Part shown: positions 17,995 to 27,968 of the stretch, in pieces
How positions within the stretch are numbered: position 1 is the stretch's first letter
Layout: each line of letters opens with the position of its first letter
Assembly (NCBI GenBank): GCA_963695505.1
Contig: CAVOGX010000014.1
Coordinates: 620,001 to 684,000, forward strand
Direction: 5' to 3'
Source: JACSRF01 sp963695505
Lineage (GTDB): Bacteria > Chloroflexota > Anaerolineae > Promineifilales > Promineifilaceae
DNA length: 64,000 bases
Notes under the pieces: generated by a model
Told to the model about the DNA's origin: nothing
What the model saw: only the letters and a program-made list of their open reading frames with translations
Databases searched by the model: none
Translations under genes and position numbers: made by a program

Positions 17995-19272
17995 TTAGAT
18001 CAGCAAGCGCAGTGGATTTTCGAGGTATGCCTTAAAACTTTGCATAAACTGCGCTGCTTCTGCCCCATCAGATACACGGTGGTCAGCAGATATGGTTGCT
18101 TTCATGCGTGTGCCTACGGCCAGCTCGCCATCAACGACAACAGGAACCTGTTTCACGGAGCCAATCGCTAAAATGGCCGCCTCTGGAGGGTTGATGATGG
18201 CAACAAAGGAATCTACATCAAAAGCCCCCAGGTTGCTGACAGAGAAGGTGCTGCCGTCCACGTCGTCGGGCTTGATCTTCCCGAACCGCGCTCGGCCAAT
18301 CATGGCCTTGTTGTCGGTGGCAATCTTGGACAGGGTAGAGGTGTCGGTATCTTTTTGCACCACGGTCAGCAGACCACCTTCCACAGCAACGGCCGTTCCC
18401 ACGTTAATGCGCTGGTGCCGCACAATCTTGTCGCCGGCAAACGAAGCGTTGATGTTGGGGAACTCCCGCAAGGCCAGGGCGGCCGCCTTCACGATTAAAT
18501 CATTGATGGTAACCTTGCTTTCCTCCGGCAGCGCCCCATTGACCTGCTTGCGCAGCGCCAGAGCCGCTTCCATGTCAACTTCGGTTGTAACGTAGAAGTG
18601 GGGGACGGTGGTTTTGCTCTCCACCATGCGCCGGGCAATGGCCTGGCGCAGCCGGGTTGTTTCCACTGCTTCGGAATCTGGGCCAACAGAAACGGCCGTT
18701 GGCGTAATCGCCTTTGCCGGAGCAGCAGCAGGCGCCGCCGCAGGCCGCGGCTGGGCCAGGTACGCTTCAACATCTGCCTTGCGAATTCGGCCACCAGGCC
18801 CCGTGCCGTTTACCTGGGCCAAATCAACCTGTTTCTCTTCCGCCACGCGGCGGGCAACCGGCGTCGCCTTAATGCCCTCGGGGAACTCTGCAGACACCGC
18901 TTCGCCGCTGGGTGCGGCCACGGTTGCTGGCGCGGGCGTGGAGACGGCAGGTTCAGCCGCAGGCTGCGCCTTTTCGGACGATTTAGCCGCCGGTTCAGCA
19001 GGCGCTGCCCCCGTCATATCCGAAATATCTTCATCCGGCTCGCCCACAATAGCTAAATTCGCGCCGATGGGCACCACCGCACCAGCACCTTCTAAATAGG
19101 CCAGCAGCGTGCCTTCCACTTGTGCTTCCAATTCCAGGGTCGCCTTATCAGACTCGATCTCCGCCACAACTTCACCTTTGTTGATGACATCGCCAATCTC
19201 TTTCAGCCAGTTGTTGAGCACCCCTTCGCGCATGTCGAAGCCTAGTTTGGGCATGACGATATACTCAGCCAT
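17995..19272 (-). CDS. pdhC: Dihydrolipoamide acetyltransferase, E2 of pyruvate dehydrogenase
   Basis: Core of the 2-oxoacid dehydrogenase complex, passing the acetyl group from lipoate to CoA. The lipoyl domain (1-76) has the lipoylated Lys in EIESDKATLE. An Ala/Pro linker, a peripheral-subunit-binding domain (about 125-165, ATPVARRVAEEK...GTGPGGRI) and the catalytic domain (about 195-425) with the active-site His in ISADHRVSDG follow. A pyruvate rather than branched-chain substrate is inferred. The start overlaps the pdhB stop (TAATG). Confidence 0.93.
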   Translation of the reverse strand: MAEYIVMPKLGFDMREGVLNNWLKEIGDVINKGEVVAEIESDKATLELEAQVEGTLLAYLEGAGAVVPIGANLAIVGEPDEDISDMTGAAPAEPAAKSSEKAQPAAEPAVSTPAPATVAAPSGEAVSAEFPEGIKATPVARRVAEEKQVDLAQVNGTGPGGRIRKADVEAYLAQPRPAAAPAAAPAKAITPTAVSVGPDSEAVETTRLRQAIARRMVESKTTVPHFYVTTEVDMEAALALRKQVNGALPEESKVTINDLIVKAAALALREFPNINASFAGDKIVRHQRINVGTAVAVEGGLLTVVQKDTDTSTLSKIATDNKAMIGRARFGKIKPDDVDGSTFSVSNLGAFDVDSFVAIINPPEAAILAIGSVKQVPVVVDGELAVGTRMKATISADHRVSDGAEAAQFMQSFKAYLENPLRLLI

Positions 19273-20245
19273 TACAAAATCTCCTTCACCGCCTCGATTA
19301 CCCGCTGTTTGTTAATCAGGGCAGATTGTTCCAGCTCGCGAGAATAGGGCAAGGGTACTTCTTTTTGGGCAACGCGTTTGATGGGCGCATCAATATAGTC
19401 GAAAGCCTCTTCTTGCAGCCGGGCGACAACTTCCGCACCAATGCCGTACGAGCGGTGCCCTTCTTCTACCACCACGGCTTTAAAAGTTTTCTTGAAGGAT
19501 TCCACCACAGGACCCATGTCCAACGGCCGTAATGACCGCAAATCCACCACTTCTGCTTCGATGCCTTCTTTGGCCAGCTCTTCCGCCGCCTCCAACGCAA
19601 TCTGCAGCCCTTGAGCATAGCCAACAATCGTCACGTCAGTACCTTCCCGCTTCACGTCCGACTCACCAATGGGTAACAGATATTCTTCTTCGGGCACTTC
19701 GCCGCGTACCTGGTACAGCGTGGCGTGTTCAATAAACAGCACCGGGTCATCAGAGCGAATAGCCGCTTTAAGCAGCCCCTTTGCGTCATAGGGTGTAGCA
19801 GGGCGAAACCACTTTCAGCCCCGGAAAATGGGCAAAGATCACGTCTGGGGTGTGGCTGTGGGTTGCGCCCAGCTGGCGACCACCGCCGCCAGGGGCGCGA
19901 AAGACCAACGGGATTTTCATTTGCCCGCCAAACATATAGCGCAGCTTGGCCGCGTGGTTGACGATGGCGTCGAAGGCCACAAAGGCAAAGTTAATGGTCA
20001 TAAACTCAGCCACCGGGCGCAATCCATTCATGGCTGCTCCTACGGCTGCACCCGCCAATCACCATTTCAGAGATGGGCGTGTCGCGCACGCGGCGCGGGC
20101 CAAACTCGTCGTGGAAACCACGGGTTACCGCATAGGTGCCGCCCCATACGCCAACTTCTTCCCCCATGATAAATACATTTTCGTCGCGGTGCATTTCTTC
20201 GCGCAGCGCGTCGGTTATTGCCTGTCTCATCGTAATGCGTGCCAT
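19272..20245 (-). CDS. pdhB: Pyruvate dehydrogenase E1 beta subunit, broken by two frameshifts
   Basis: Thiamine-diphosphate-dependent E1 beta. Three reading-frame pieces join into one normal protein of about 324 residues: ARITMRQAITDALREEM to ISEMVI (20245-20050), AGAAVGAAMNGLRPVAEF to GLKVVSP (about 20050-19800), and ATPYDAKGLLKAAI to the end (about 19795-19272). Both breaks are single-base changes. All segments are well conserved and the flanking E1 alpha and E2 genes are intact, so sequence error is more likely than decay. Confidence 0.88.
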
Positions 20246-20274
20246 TTCTATCTCCAGCTTTCAGCTTTTATTCT

Positions 20275-21234
20275 TTAGCTATCCACGTAAATGTCTGTAT
20301 ACAGTTCTTCAGGAGCGGGTAAGGGGGACTCTTCAGCAAACTGCACAGCTTCCACCAACTCTGCCTCCACAGCTTTATCCACAGCATCCAGCTCTTCTTT
20401 CGTTGCCACTTTTTCTTCCAGGATGTGGCGCTCCAAAATGCCGATCGGGTCATCGTCGCGCCATTTTTCAACTTCTTCCTTGGTGCGATAGCGCAGCGGG
20501 TCGCCCATGCTGTGTCCCTCATAGCGGTAGGTAATCATCTCCAGGAACTGCGGGCCTTTACCCTCGCGAATCGCTTGCAGCGCTTCCTGCGTCGCCTCGT
20601 ACACCTCGAAGACATTCATGCCATTGACGCGCTTTCCTTCAATGCCGTAGGCAGAGGCTTTACGAATCATCTCCGAAACGGCCGATGCGCGTTCAACAGT
20701 TGTTCCCATCCCGTACTGATTGTTTTCGCAAATCCACAGCACCGGCAGATCCCAAACACCTGACAGGTTCAGCGACTCATGAAAATACCCGATATTCGTC
20801 GCCCCATCGCCAAAATAGCACAGCACGGCATTATCCGTTTCGCGATAGGACTCGGAGAGGCCTAATCCTGCCGCCAGGCTAAGGTGCGCCCCTACTACAG
20901 CATGACCGCCCCAAAAATTGCGGCTTACATCAGCCAGGTGCATGGAGCCGCCCTTGCCTTTGCTGATGCCTGTGGCCTTACCCAGCATCTCGGCCATGAC
21001 CAGCTTGGTTTCAATACCCACCGCCAAACCATGCCCGTGATCACGATAGGCAGTGATGACGTGATCTTCCGGCCTGCGCGCGCCTATCGTCCCTACGGCG
21101 ATCGCTTCCTGACCAATATATAAATGTAGAAAGCCGCCGATTTTGCCTAACTGATATAGTTCGGCACACTTTTGCTCAAAGCGTCGTATCAGCACCATCT
21201 GCCGATACCACTCAAGTAACGTTGCTTTGTCCAT
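20275..21234 (-). CDS. pdhA: Pyruvate dehydrogenase E1 alpha subunit
   Basis: The 319-residue alpha subunit binds thiamine diphosphate with the beta subunit. The cofactor motif runs from GDGATNIGYFHESLN to ENNQYGMGT. The regulatory-loop region RYEGHSMGDPLRYR is present. It is the first gene of pdhA-pdhB-pdhC; 29 bases separate it from pdhB. An E3 gene is not in the window. Confidence 0.95.
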   Translation of the reverse strand: MDKATLLEWYRQMVLIRRFEQKCAELYQLGKIGGFLHLYIGQEAIAVGTIGARRPEDHVITAYRDHGHGLAVGIETKLVMAEMLGKATGISKGKGGSMHLADVSRNFWGGHAVVGAHLSLAAGLGLSESYRETDNAVLCYFGDGATNIGYFHESLNLSGVWDLPVLWICENNQYGMGTTVERASAVSEMIRKASAYGIEGKRVNGMNVFEVYEATQEALQAIREGKGPQFLEMITYRYEGHSMGDPLRYRTKEEVEKWRDDDPIGILERHILEEKVATKEELDAVDKAVEAELVEAVQFAEESPLPAPEELYTDIYVDS

Positions 21235-21340
21235 CCAAATCTCCTTACATCAAGCTATTTTGCAGCCACGGACGTGGTCTCACAAAAGGGTTGCGTTTTT
21301 CGTTTGTGAAAAAACGGGGAATGCGTATCGTTACATTTGA

Positions 21341-21394
21341 ACCCGCAAGACAGGTATTGGTTGCGGGTGAGGTAAATACTGTTGATAAATCAAC
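21341..21394. promoter_or_regulatory. Inverted repeats upstream of pdhA
   Basis: In the 292-base gap before pdhA, ACCCGCAA (21341) pairs perfectly with TTGCGGGT (21361), and GTTGAT-AA-ATCAAC follows at 21381. Either could be an operator or part of a 5' leader. No consensus promoter is claimed. Confidence 0.4.
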
Positions 21395-21526
21395 TAATGA
21401 GAATTTTAGCAAATTTTTGGCTTATTGACGAGGGATTTCGGTAAAGTGTCCAGGTTTTTTCCAGATTCTATTAGGAAAAACTTAATCACCAAATCGATAC
21501 CCCAGCGAGTCGGGTAAGCAAGCTAA

Positions 21527-22432
21527 CTACCTGACAGATACGACTTCCGCGCCGGTTGTGGCTACGGGCAAAATCCAGGAGCGGTTGGCGAGCCCCGCCC
21601 CCGTAAAAGCAGCCGTCATCGCCGCAATAATGGCCTGATGCCCGTCAGGCGCAAAGGCCATGAGGCTGGGTCCGGCCCCGCTGATTGCAACGCCAGCGGC
21701 CCCGGCGTGTTGTGCGGCCTCCATGGCTGCCGCCATCCCTGGCACCAGGGGAATACGGTAAGGCTGGTGCAGGCGGTCTTGCATGGCTACAGCCAATTTA
21801 GCAAAGTCCCCCGCAGCCAGGGCACGCACCAGCAGGCCCACCCGCCCGGCGTTGAATATAGCGTCGGCCATGGAAACGGCCGTTGGCAAAGCGTCTCGCG
21901 CTGCGGTGGTGGGGAAATCAAAGTCAGGCAATACATAAGCCACCTGCATCGGTGGCATGGCAATGGGTTCCAGCAGCCAGGTTTCGCCATCACGGACGCC
22001 AAGGATCAACCCGCCCATCATGGCTGGAGCTACGTTGTCCGGGTGCCCTTCGTAACGGATGGCCAGGTCCAGCACCTCTTCCGGCGTAAGGGGGCTGCCT
22101 AGGACACCGTTAGCGGCCAACATGCCTCCTAGGATGGCGGCGGCGCTACTGCCTAACCCGCTGCCTACCGGAATCAGATTGTGGCAGTGCAGGCGCAAAC
22201 CAGACGGCCGTTTCCCGACCGCATCAAAGAGCAGGTGCGCCGCTTCGATTACCAGGTTACTGGCGTCGCGGGGCAGGGCGGCGGCCCCCTCGCCCTCTGC
22301 AGTGATAGACAACACGCCCGGATCGGCCGTTTCTAACTCAAAGGTGTTGCTCAAATCCAACGCTAACCCAAGGCAGTCAAAGCCGGGTCCCAGGTTGGCC
22401 GTGGTGGCCGGAACAGTTACTTTTACTTTCAT
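21527..22432 (-). CDS. thrB: Homoserine kinase
   Basis: GHMP kinase that phosphorylates homoserine in threonine synthesis. It has the N-terminal VPATTANLGPGFDCLG (ThrB-typical), the ATP loop PVGSGLGSSAAA near residue 90 and the C-terminal AISGAGPSLMAF. The 301-residue length is normal. No other threonine-pathway gene adjoins it; it is divergent from the rRNA methyltransferase gene. Confidence 0.94.
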   Translation of the reverse strand: MKVKVTVPATTANLGPGFDCLGLALDLSNTFELETADPGVLSITAEGEGAAALPRDASNLVIEAAHLLFDAVGKRPSGLRLHCHNLIPVGSGLGSSAAAILGGMLAANGVLGSPLTPEEVLDLAIRYEGHPDNVAPAMMGGLILGVRDGETWLLEPIAMPPMQVAYVLPDFDFPTTAARDALPTAVSMADAIFNAGRVGLLVRALAAGDFAKLAVAMQDRLHQPYRIPLVPGMAAAMEAAQHAGAAGVAISGAGPSLMAFAPDGHQAIIAAMTAAFTGAGLANRSWILPVATTGAEVVSVR

Positions 22433-22479
22433 GCCGGTTATTTTACGCTAGAATGTGGTTACTGGTTACTGGATTTTTT

Positions 22480-23748
22480 ATGAGCAGACAAGGCAGCAAT
22501 GGAAACGGCCGTTTTCCCCTCCAGGAGCTCCCCGTCAGCAGCGAGCGGCGCATTGCCCTGCGCGTAAACGCTGCCGCCGAGCGAGCCATCCGCCGCGGCC
22601 ATCCCTGGCTGTTTGCCCGGGCCGTTGAGCACCAAAGTCATGGAGGCGCACCAGGCGACCTGGCGGTTGTTTTTGACCGCAAAGGGCGGTTTTTGGCGGT
22701 GGGCCTGTACGATCCCACGGCGCCTATTCGTGTGCGCCTGCTGCACGCCGGGGAGCCTACAACCATTGACGAAGCCTGGTTCCAGCGCCAAATCCAGGCC
22801 GCCGTCGCGCAGCGCCAGCCGTTGGCCGATGACCCGCTAACTACCGGCTACCGGCTGGTGCATGGCGAAAATGACGGCCTGCCGGGGCTGGTTATCGACC
22901 GCTATGGCGACACCTGCGTGCTGAAGCTGGACACACCGGCCTGGGTGCCCCATTTGAATGCGGTATTGGATGGGCTGGCAACGGCCGTTGCCCCGCAGCG
23001 GGTGGTGCTGCGCCTCAGCCGTTCTGTACAAACCCTGGAAGATGGCCTCTATGGCCTAAAAGATGGGGTGGTGCTGGCCGGGGAGCCCCTGCCAGGCCCG
23101 GTCATTTTTCAGGAGAATGGTCTGTACTTTGAAGCTGACGTGCGACTGGGGCAAAAAACGGGCTTCTTTTTAGACCAGCGTGACAACCGGGCGCGGGTGG
23201 AAAAGCTGGCGGGGGGACGGCGCGTGCTGAACGTGTTTGCGTACACGGGCGGGTTTTCGCTGTACGCGGCGCGGGGCGGCGCGCGCGAGGTGGTCAGCCT
23301 GGACATCAGCCAGCCGGCCCTGGCGGCAGCGGCGCGCAATTTTAAGCTGAATCGGCAGGATACGGCCGTTGCTGCGGCCGCGCACGAACTGCTGTTAGGG
23401 GATGCCTTTCGGACATTGGAGCAGTTGCGGGAGAGCCGCCGCCAGTTTGACATGGTGGTGATCGACCCGCCATCTTTCGCGCGCAAAAAAGCAGACGTGC
23501 CCCAGGCATTGGCCGCCTACCAACGGTTGGTGCGGCTGGGGCTGGGGGTACTGCGCCGCGACGGCGTGCTGGTTATGGCTTCTTGCACCAGCCGGGTGGC
23601 AGCGGACGCTTTTTTTGCGGCCGTGCATGAGGCGGCAGTGGGGGTGGAACGGCCGTTACAAGAAATCGAGCGCACCCATCACGCCCTGGACCACCCCATC
23701 CGCTTTCGCGAAGGAGCTTACCTGAAATGCCTCTTTGCCGCTGCCTAA
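22480..23748 (+). CDS. Class I SAM-dependent rRNA large-subunit methyltransferase, RlmI-like
   Basis: An N-terminal PUA domain (about 28-100, GHPWLFARAVE), an EEHEE-like region and a Rossmann methyltransferase domain (NVFAYTGGFSLYAARGGA, then DISQPALAAAARN) are present. VIDPPSFARKK and MASCTSRV are the catalytic segments of m5C-type enzymes. RlmI-like enzymes make 5-methylcytosine in 23S rRNA; the exact site here is unknown. ATG 22480 is chosen; an upstream in-frame GTG/ATG region lies in a repeat-like GGTTACTGGTTACTGG string. Confidence 0.87.
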   Translation: MSRQGSNGNGRFPLQELPVSSERRIALRVNAAAERAIRRGHPWLFARAVEHQSHGGAPGDLAVVFDRKGRFLAVGLYDPTAPIRVRLLHAGEPTTIDEAWFQRQIQAAVAQRQPLADDPLTTGYRLVHGENDGLPGLVIDRYGDTCVLKLDTPAWVPHLNAVLDGLATAVAPQRVVLRLSRSVQTLEDGLYGLKDGVVLAGEPLPGPVIFQENGLYFEADVRLGQKTGFFLDQRDNRARVEKLAGGRRVLNVFAYTGGFSLYAARGGAREVVSLDISQPALAAAARNFKLNRQDTAVAAAAHELLLGDAFRTLEQLRESRRQFDMVVIDPPSFARKKADVPQALAAYQRLVRLGLGVLRRDGVLVMASCTSRVAADAFFAAVHEAAVGVERPLQEIERTHHALDHPIRFREGAYLKCLFAAA

Positions 23749-23908
23749 AACTGGAAATTAAAGATTAAAAACTGGCGGCAACTTACCTGCTGCCAGCCAC
23801 AAACTTCTAGCTGCCGTCCACCAATTTTAAAATTCCCTGTTATAAATTTGTTAAACCAGGCGACATTATAGACAGAACATTGCAAAACCTTCCTGGAAGG
23901 AGGTATGG

Positions 23909-24496
23909 ATGATTGGAACACACACCATAAGCACAACAGAACCCCTGCCATTGCAGGCTGAAGACCAGGTTTTGGTGCGCCGAGCGCAAAAAGACTTGTC
24001 GATGTTTTCAGAGCTGTACCAGCGCTATGCGCAGCAGGTGTATCGGTATTTGTTGGTGCGGGTGGGCAACGTCGATGATGCGCAAGACTTGACATCACAA
24101 ACATTTTTGGTGGCGATGGAAAGTTTGCACAAATATCGCGGCGAAGGGAATTTTGCGGCGTGGCTGTTGGGCATCGCCCGGCACAAAACGGTAGACCAAT
24201 ACCGCCGCCGCAAACCGGAAACTGTGCTAGAAATGGCCGATTCCCTACCTGACGTGCACGACCCGCCCGAAGAAGTCATTGACCGCAAGCTGGAAATGGA
24301 ACAAGTAGCCCGCAAATTACAAACCATTGCTCCTGACCGCGCCGAAGCCCTCTCCCTGCGGCTTTTTGCCGGGTTGGAGGTGGCGGAGATTGCCCAGATT
24401 ATGGACAGGAATGAAGCCGCGGTGCGCATGCTGGTGTTTCGCGGATTACGAGATTTACAGGCGCAGTTGAATGTGACTCGGGAGGAAAGATCATGA
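23909..24496 (+). CDS. ECF-type RNA polymerase sigma factor
   Basis: The sigma-2 region (about 35-105, MFSELYQRYAQQVYRYL, DAQDLTSQTFLVAM) and sigma-4 region (about 135-190, LSLRLFAGLEVAEIAQIM, then AVRMLVFRGLRDLQ) are clear. The SD GGAGG is strong. The 4-base overlap (ATGA) with the next gene couples its translation to the membrane protein, the usual sigma/anti-sigma arrangement. The signal sensed is unknown. Confidence 0.93.
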   Translation: MIGTHTISTTEPLPLQAEDQVLVRRAQKDLSMFSELYQRYAQQVYRYLLVRVGNVDDAQDLTSQTFLVAMESLHKYRGEGNFAAWLLGIARHKTVDQYRRRKPETVLEMADSLPDVHDPPEEVIDRKLEMEQVARKLQTIAPDRAEALSLRLFAGLEVAEIAQIMDRNEAAVRMLVFRGLRDLQAQLNVTREERS

Positions 24497-26592
24497 CCAA
24501 GCGTGACGAACAATTAGCTCAAGAATTGGATGCTTTCCTGACGGCGCACTTAAAGCAACGGCCGTTACCCGCGGTCGATGAAAAGGTTCAGGGAGAAGCT
24601 CAATTGGCCCTCGAGCTGTTCGATCTGGCCCAAGCTCAGGAACCAGATCCCATTTTTTTATCAGATTTGGAGGCTCAGTTGGCCGCTGCCGCCTCCAGAC
24701 CCACACCAATTAAAAAACAACCGGAACAGGCTGAACGGCCGTTCTGGCACAACTTCACACAAATAATAAAGGAAACCTTTACCATGAAACGCACAATTTA
24801 CGCTCTGGGCGGCCTGGCGGCCGTCATCCTCATTGGAGCCTTTATTTGGTTCAACTTCAATGGGCAAGGAAATGAACCGGACATGGTGGCCGACAGCGGC
24901 ACCACGATTACCGAAACGGTGGACACAGAAACGGCCGTGGCCGACAGTAGTGACACCAGTAATGGCACTGGGGACACCAGTGATACCGGCGACACAAATG
25001 TCGAAACCCCTGCCACTCCGGATACCAGCAACCTGCCCAAGCTGCCCATCTTGGGGCAAGCTGGCGGACGCGGCGGATTTGGCGGCGGCGGTGGCGGAGG
25101 GGCAGAAGTCCCTGCCGCTGACGAATCTACCATTGTAGAAGGCGACATGATGATCGATCCCATCATCTGGAACCCGCTGGCCGACGCACAATACACCGTC
25201 AATGTACCCTTCCCCACCGATCCCACTTTTGCCACGGTGTACCAGCAGTCCGCCGAAAACTTATTTACCATTGAAGACATTCAGCGTTACGCTCAGCTCT
25301 TCGGCATGAATGGCCCCATCTACACCGAAGTCTTTCCGGAACCTGTTTACGATGTAGCCGAAGGTGAAGCAGCACCAGAAATACCTGCCTGGACACCGCC
25401 AACCTACTACTACGTATTTGATGGTCAGCGGCAGCTTTCCTTCTACGAAACCAACATTTACTACTTCGATCAGTCTGTTTCGCAAAATTACACTGTTGAA
25501 ATTATGCCCTTTGAGCAGGCTGCACCCATCGCTGAAGCCTTCTTGCAGGAACGCGGTTTGCTAGACTTCCCTTACGTAGCCATGTCCCCCTGGGGCGGTG
25601 ATGTCCAAATTCACCGCATCATCAATGGGTACGTGAACACCAGTGCTGAATTCTACGTATCGGTAACCACAAACGGCGACATTATGGGTGTGTCATACCA
25701 GCCCTTTAACAAGCTTGAAACGGTTGGCGATTACCCTCTCCGCTCTGCGGAAGAGGCTTGGCAAGAAGTGCTGAACGAAGGCTTTGACTACATGAGCCGT
25801 TATTGGATGACCTACCCCGGCCCCGATTTCGAGATGCCCGAACCAGGCGTTTATGAACCGGCTCCCTGGGAAGAACTTTACAAATACTGGAACCGCACAT
25901 TCAATGAGGGCAACTCGATTGTCATCGTCAGCTACCCGCTGGTATACCTGCCCGTCAATGGCGACACAGCGCCGCGCATCATGGTTGACCAATACCGCTT
26001 AACCGGCGCCACAGAGGATTTGCAAGCATTGGCAGAGTATGCCGGGCAGCCGGTGCGCATCGAAGGGGTGGTGCGCGGTGAAATGCCCGCCATAGTCATT
26101 GAAATGACCGGCTGGCAGCCCGAGCCCAACCAGGAATGGCAGTACAAGCAGGGTACCATCCGCTTTGATGGCACGCAGGTTCTATTTGATGGCGACGAGG
26201 GCGAAACCTTTGCTGTACCCAATCCGCCCGCAGACCTGACAGATGGCGAGCGTGTAAACCTGAGCGGTTGGAGCATTGAAAGAGGCGATGGCGCTTACCG
26301 GGTCTTCAACTGGTCGAGCATGGATCGCATCATCGATTGGGAAGCCTTTGAGACTGATGTTGTCGAGCCGCTGCCAGTCGAACCGGGTGAAGAATATAAA
26401 ATTACCGACGTGACCATTGACGAGATTGATCTGATTTACCAATACTCACCGATCTTTGAAGAAACCAGGGGCATCACCGGCTTCATGATGCAGCCAGCAT
26501 GGCGCTTCAAGGGCAGCACCAACACCAATGAGATTATTGAGATTGTGGTGCAGGCTGTTTCCAACGATTTCGTAGAGAGTGATGGTCAATAA
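24493..26592 (+). CDS. Large membrane protein paired with the ECF sigma factor, probable anti-sigma factor
   Basis: A cytoplasmic N-terminus of about 95 residues, one transmembrane helix (about 103-122, TIYALGGLAAVILIGAFIWF), a Thr/Asp/Ser-rich linker, a Gly run (GGRGGFGGGGGGG, about 190) and an extracellular region of nearly 500 residues rich in Tyr and Pro. No recognised zinc-binding anti-sigma motif (HxxxCxxC) is present, so the role rests on translational coupling with the sigma gene and on topology. The outer region could sense an envelope or extracellular cue. It is followed by a strong terminator. Confidence 0.65.
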   Translation: MTKRDEQLAQELDAFLTAHLKQRPLPAVDEKVQGEAQLALELFDLAQAQEPDPIFLSDLEAQLAAAASRPTPIKKQPEQAERPFWHNFTQIIKETFTMKRTIYALGGLAAVILIGAFIWFNFNGQGNEPDMVADSGTTITETVDTETAVADSSDTSNGTGDTSDTGDTNVETPATPDTSNLPKLPILGQAGGRGGFGGGGGGGAEVPAADESTIVEGDMMIDPIIWNPLADAQYTVNVPFPTDPTFATVYQQSAENLFTIEDIQRYAQLFGMNGPIYTEVFPEPVYDVAEGEAAPEIPAWTPPTYYYVFDGQRQLSFYETNIYYFDQSVSQNYTVEIMPFEQAAPIAEAFLQERGLLDFPYVAMSPWGGDVQIHRIINGYVNTSAEFYVSVTTNGDIMGVSYQPFNKLETVGDYPLRSAEEAWQEVLNEGFDYMSRYWMTYPGPDFEMPEPGVYEPAPWEELYKYWNRTFNEGNSIVIVSYPLVYLPVNGDTAPRIMVDQYRLTGATEDLQALAEYAGQPVRIEGVVRGEMPAIVIEMTGWQPEPNQEWQYKQGTIRFDGTQVLFDGDEGETFAVPNPPADLTDGERVNLSGWSIERGDGAYRVFNWSSMDRIIDWEAFETDVVEPLPVEPGEEYKITDVTIDEIDLIYQYSPIFEETRGITGFMMQPAWRFKGSTNTNEIIEIVVQAVSNDFVESDGQ

Positions 26593-26612
26593 ACCCTAAT
26601 CACTTTAGCTTA

Positions 26613-26649
26613 AGAGGCATGGTTCTGCAGAACCATGCCTCTTTTTTTA
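26613..26649 (+). terminator. Terminator of the sigma operon
   Basis: Perfect 14-bp stem (AGAGGCATGGTTCT / AGAACCATGCCTCT) with a GC loop and a run of eight T. Confidence 0.93.
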
Positions 26650-26697
26650 TTTTGACAAGGATGTGGTGAGTTCTTGGCCGTAAATCACACTTCCATG

Positions 26698-27939
26698 CTA
26701 CTCAATAGTGACGACATTGATGTAATGATAAGGCACAACCTGAAACCAGGTGTTGCCAATTTGCAGGGGTACGGGGTCACCGGCGGCATCATAGAAGGTG
26801 AGCATATTCTCGCGTTTCTCGCGCTTCCAGGTAGCCTGGAACTGCTGGCCGTCGCGAATGACGATGGCATCACCCTGGCCCCATATTTGAATTTCTGTGG
26901 AGTGGGCATTGCAAACGCTGCCTGACTGGCTTTCACAAATGGAAAGGACTTGTTGGTGAATGGCGTAAACGATGACCACATTGGCCGTGCTGATGGGCTC
27001 CTGGTTGTTGGCGTCAATAGCCACTTCACCGTCGGCAGTGCGCCAGTAACGGCCGTTTTCCGCGTCATATTCCCACTCCACCACCGTCCAATCCCTGTAA
27101 TTCAAGCTGACCGAGGTGGCCAGAGCACCCCCTGCCGGCGGTTCGCTAGTAAATGCCATAAGCAGGGGCAAATTGGGGGGCGTATTTAATCCCATGCCTT
27201 CCAATCGCTGCCACAAGTCCGGCGGCACGGCGTGCAGGCGGTGTTCCCACGGTTTCTCTTCCTCGTCGGTGCGAAAATAGCCCGGTTCCCCGGCAATATC
27301 CCGCAGCAGGCGGTTGCGGAAGTCAGAGGCTGCCAGGCGATTGTACACGCCATCAGCCCCGCTGCTGGCCCCGGAAAATGCGAGGGCTGCATCGTACATG
27401 GCCGGAATCTCTACGTCTATGAGGCGGGCGCTGCGCACCGGCCCTACTTCTGGCGGCGTATGGCTGTAAAAGACGCCGGTAAAACGGGTAATGGGTCCTT
27501 CGGTAACGTGCTCAAACACTAGGTCGGCCTGGCTTAGGCCAAATTGGGGGCGGGTGTATTCCGCAGGCGAGTTTGAAACCTTGATGGCAATAGGGCGGCG
27601 CTGTAGCACGGCCGTATCCGTCACCACTTCACCGGTCAGCAGATTGCGACTGTCGCCAAAGTCAGCCGCAGTTAACAAAAAAACTGGTTCTGGGGTAGCT
27701 GTAGCTTCAGGCGTTGGGGTCTCCGTCGGCGGGGCAGTAGTGGGTGGCGGAGGTAAGGTAGCCGTAGCCGCAGGTGGGTTGGTCGCGGTAGGGGCCGAAG
27801 TTGCAGTGGCTGCGGCAGAGTCAACGGCAACGGCCGTTACCACAACGGTTGGCGAGGCTGGCACTGCATCTTCTCCGCCACAGGCGGCCAGCAACAAAAC
27901 CAGCGCAAATAACACAAATGCATTTTTAGACATGGTCAT
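26698..27939 (-). CDS. DUF3048 (YerB-like) lipoprotein
   Basis: A signal peptide with lipobox LLLAACGG leads to a Thr/Pro/Ala linker of about 65 residues and the DUF3048 fold: RRPIAIKVSNSPAEYTRPQFGLSQADLVFEH is in two parts typical of YerB, then GPITRFTGVFYS and GPVRSARLID. A C-terminal beta domain follows. The family is anchored outside the cytoplasmic membrane and its function is unknown. It converges with the sigma operon. Confidence 0.87.
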   Translation of the reverse strand: MTMSKNAFVLFALVLLLAACGGEDAVPASPTVVVTAVAVDSAAATATSAPTATNPPAATATLPPPPTTAPPTETPTPEATATPEPVFLLTAADFGDSRNLLTGEVVTDTAVLQRRPIAIKVSNSPAEYTRPQFGLSQADLVFEHVTEGPITRFTGVFYSHTPPEVGPVRSARLIDVEIPAMYDAALAFSGASSGADGVYNRLAASDFRNRLLRDIAGEPGYFRTDEEEKPWEHRLHAVPPDLWQRLEGMGLNTPPNLPLLMAFTSEPPAGGALATSVSLNYRDWTVVEWEYDAENGRYWRTADGEVAIDANNQEPISTANVVIVYAIHQQVLSICESQSGSVCNAHSTEIQIWGQGDAIVIRDGQQFQATWKREKRENMLTFYDAAGDPVPLQIGNTWFQVVPYHYINVVTIE

Positions 27940-27968
27940 TCCTCCAGCTTGGCGTCAGGGTTATTTTT

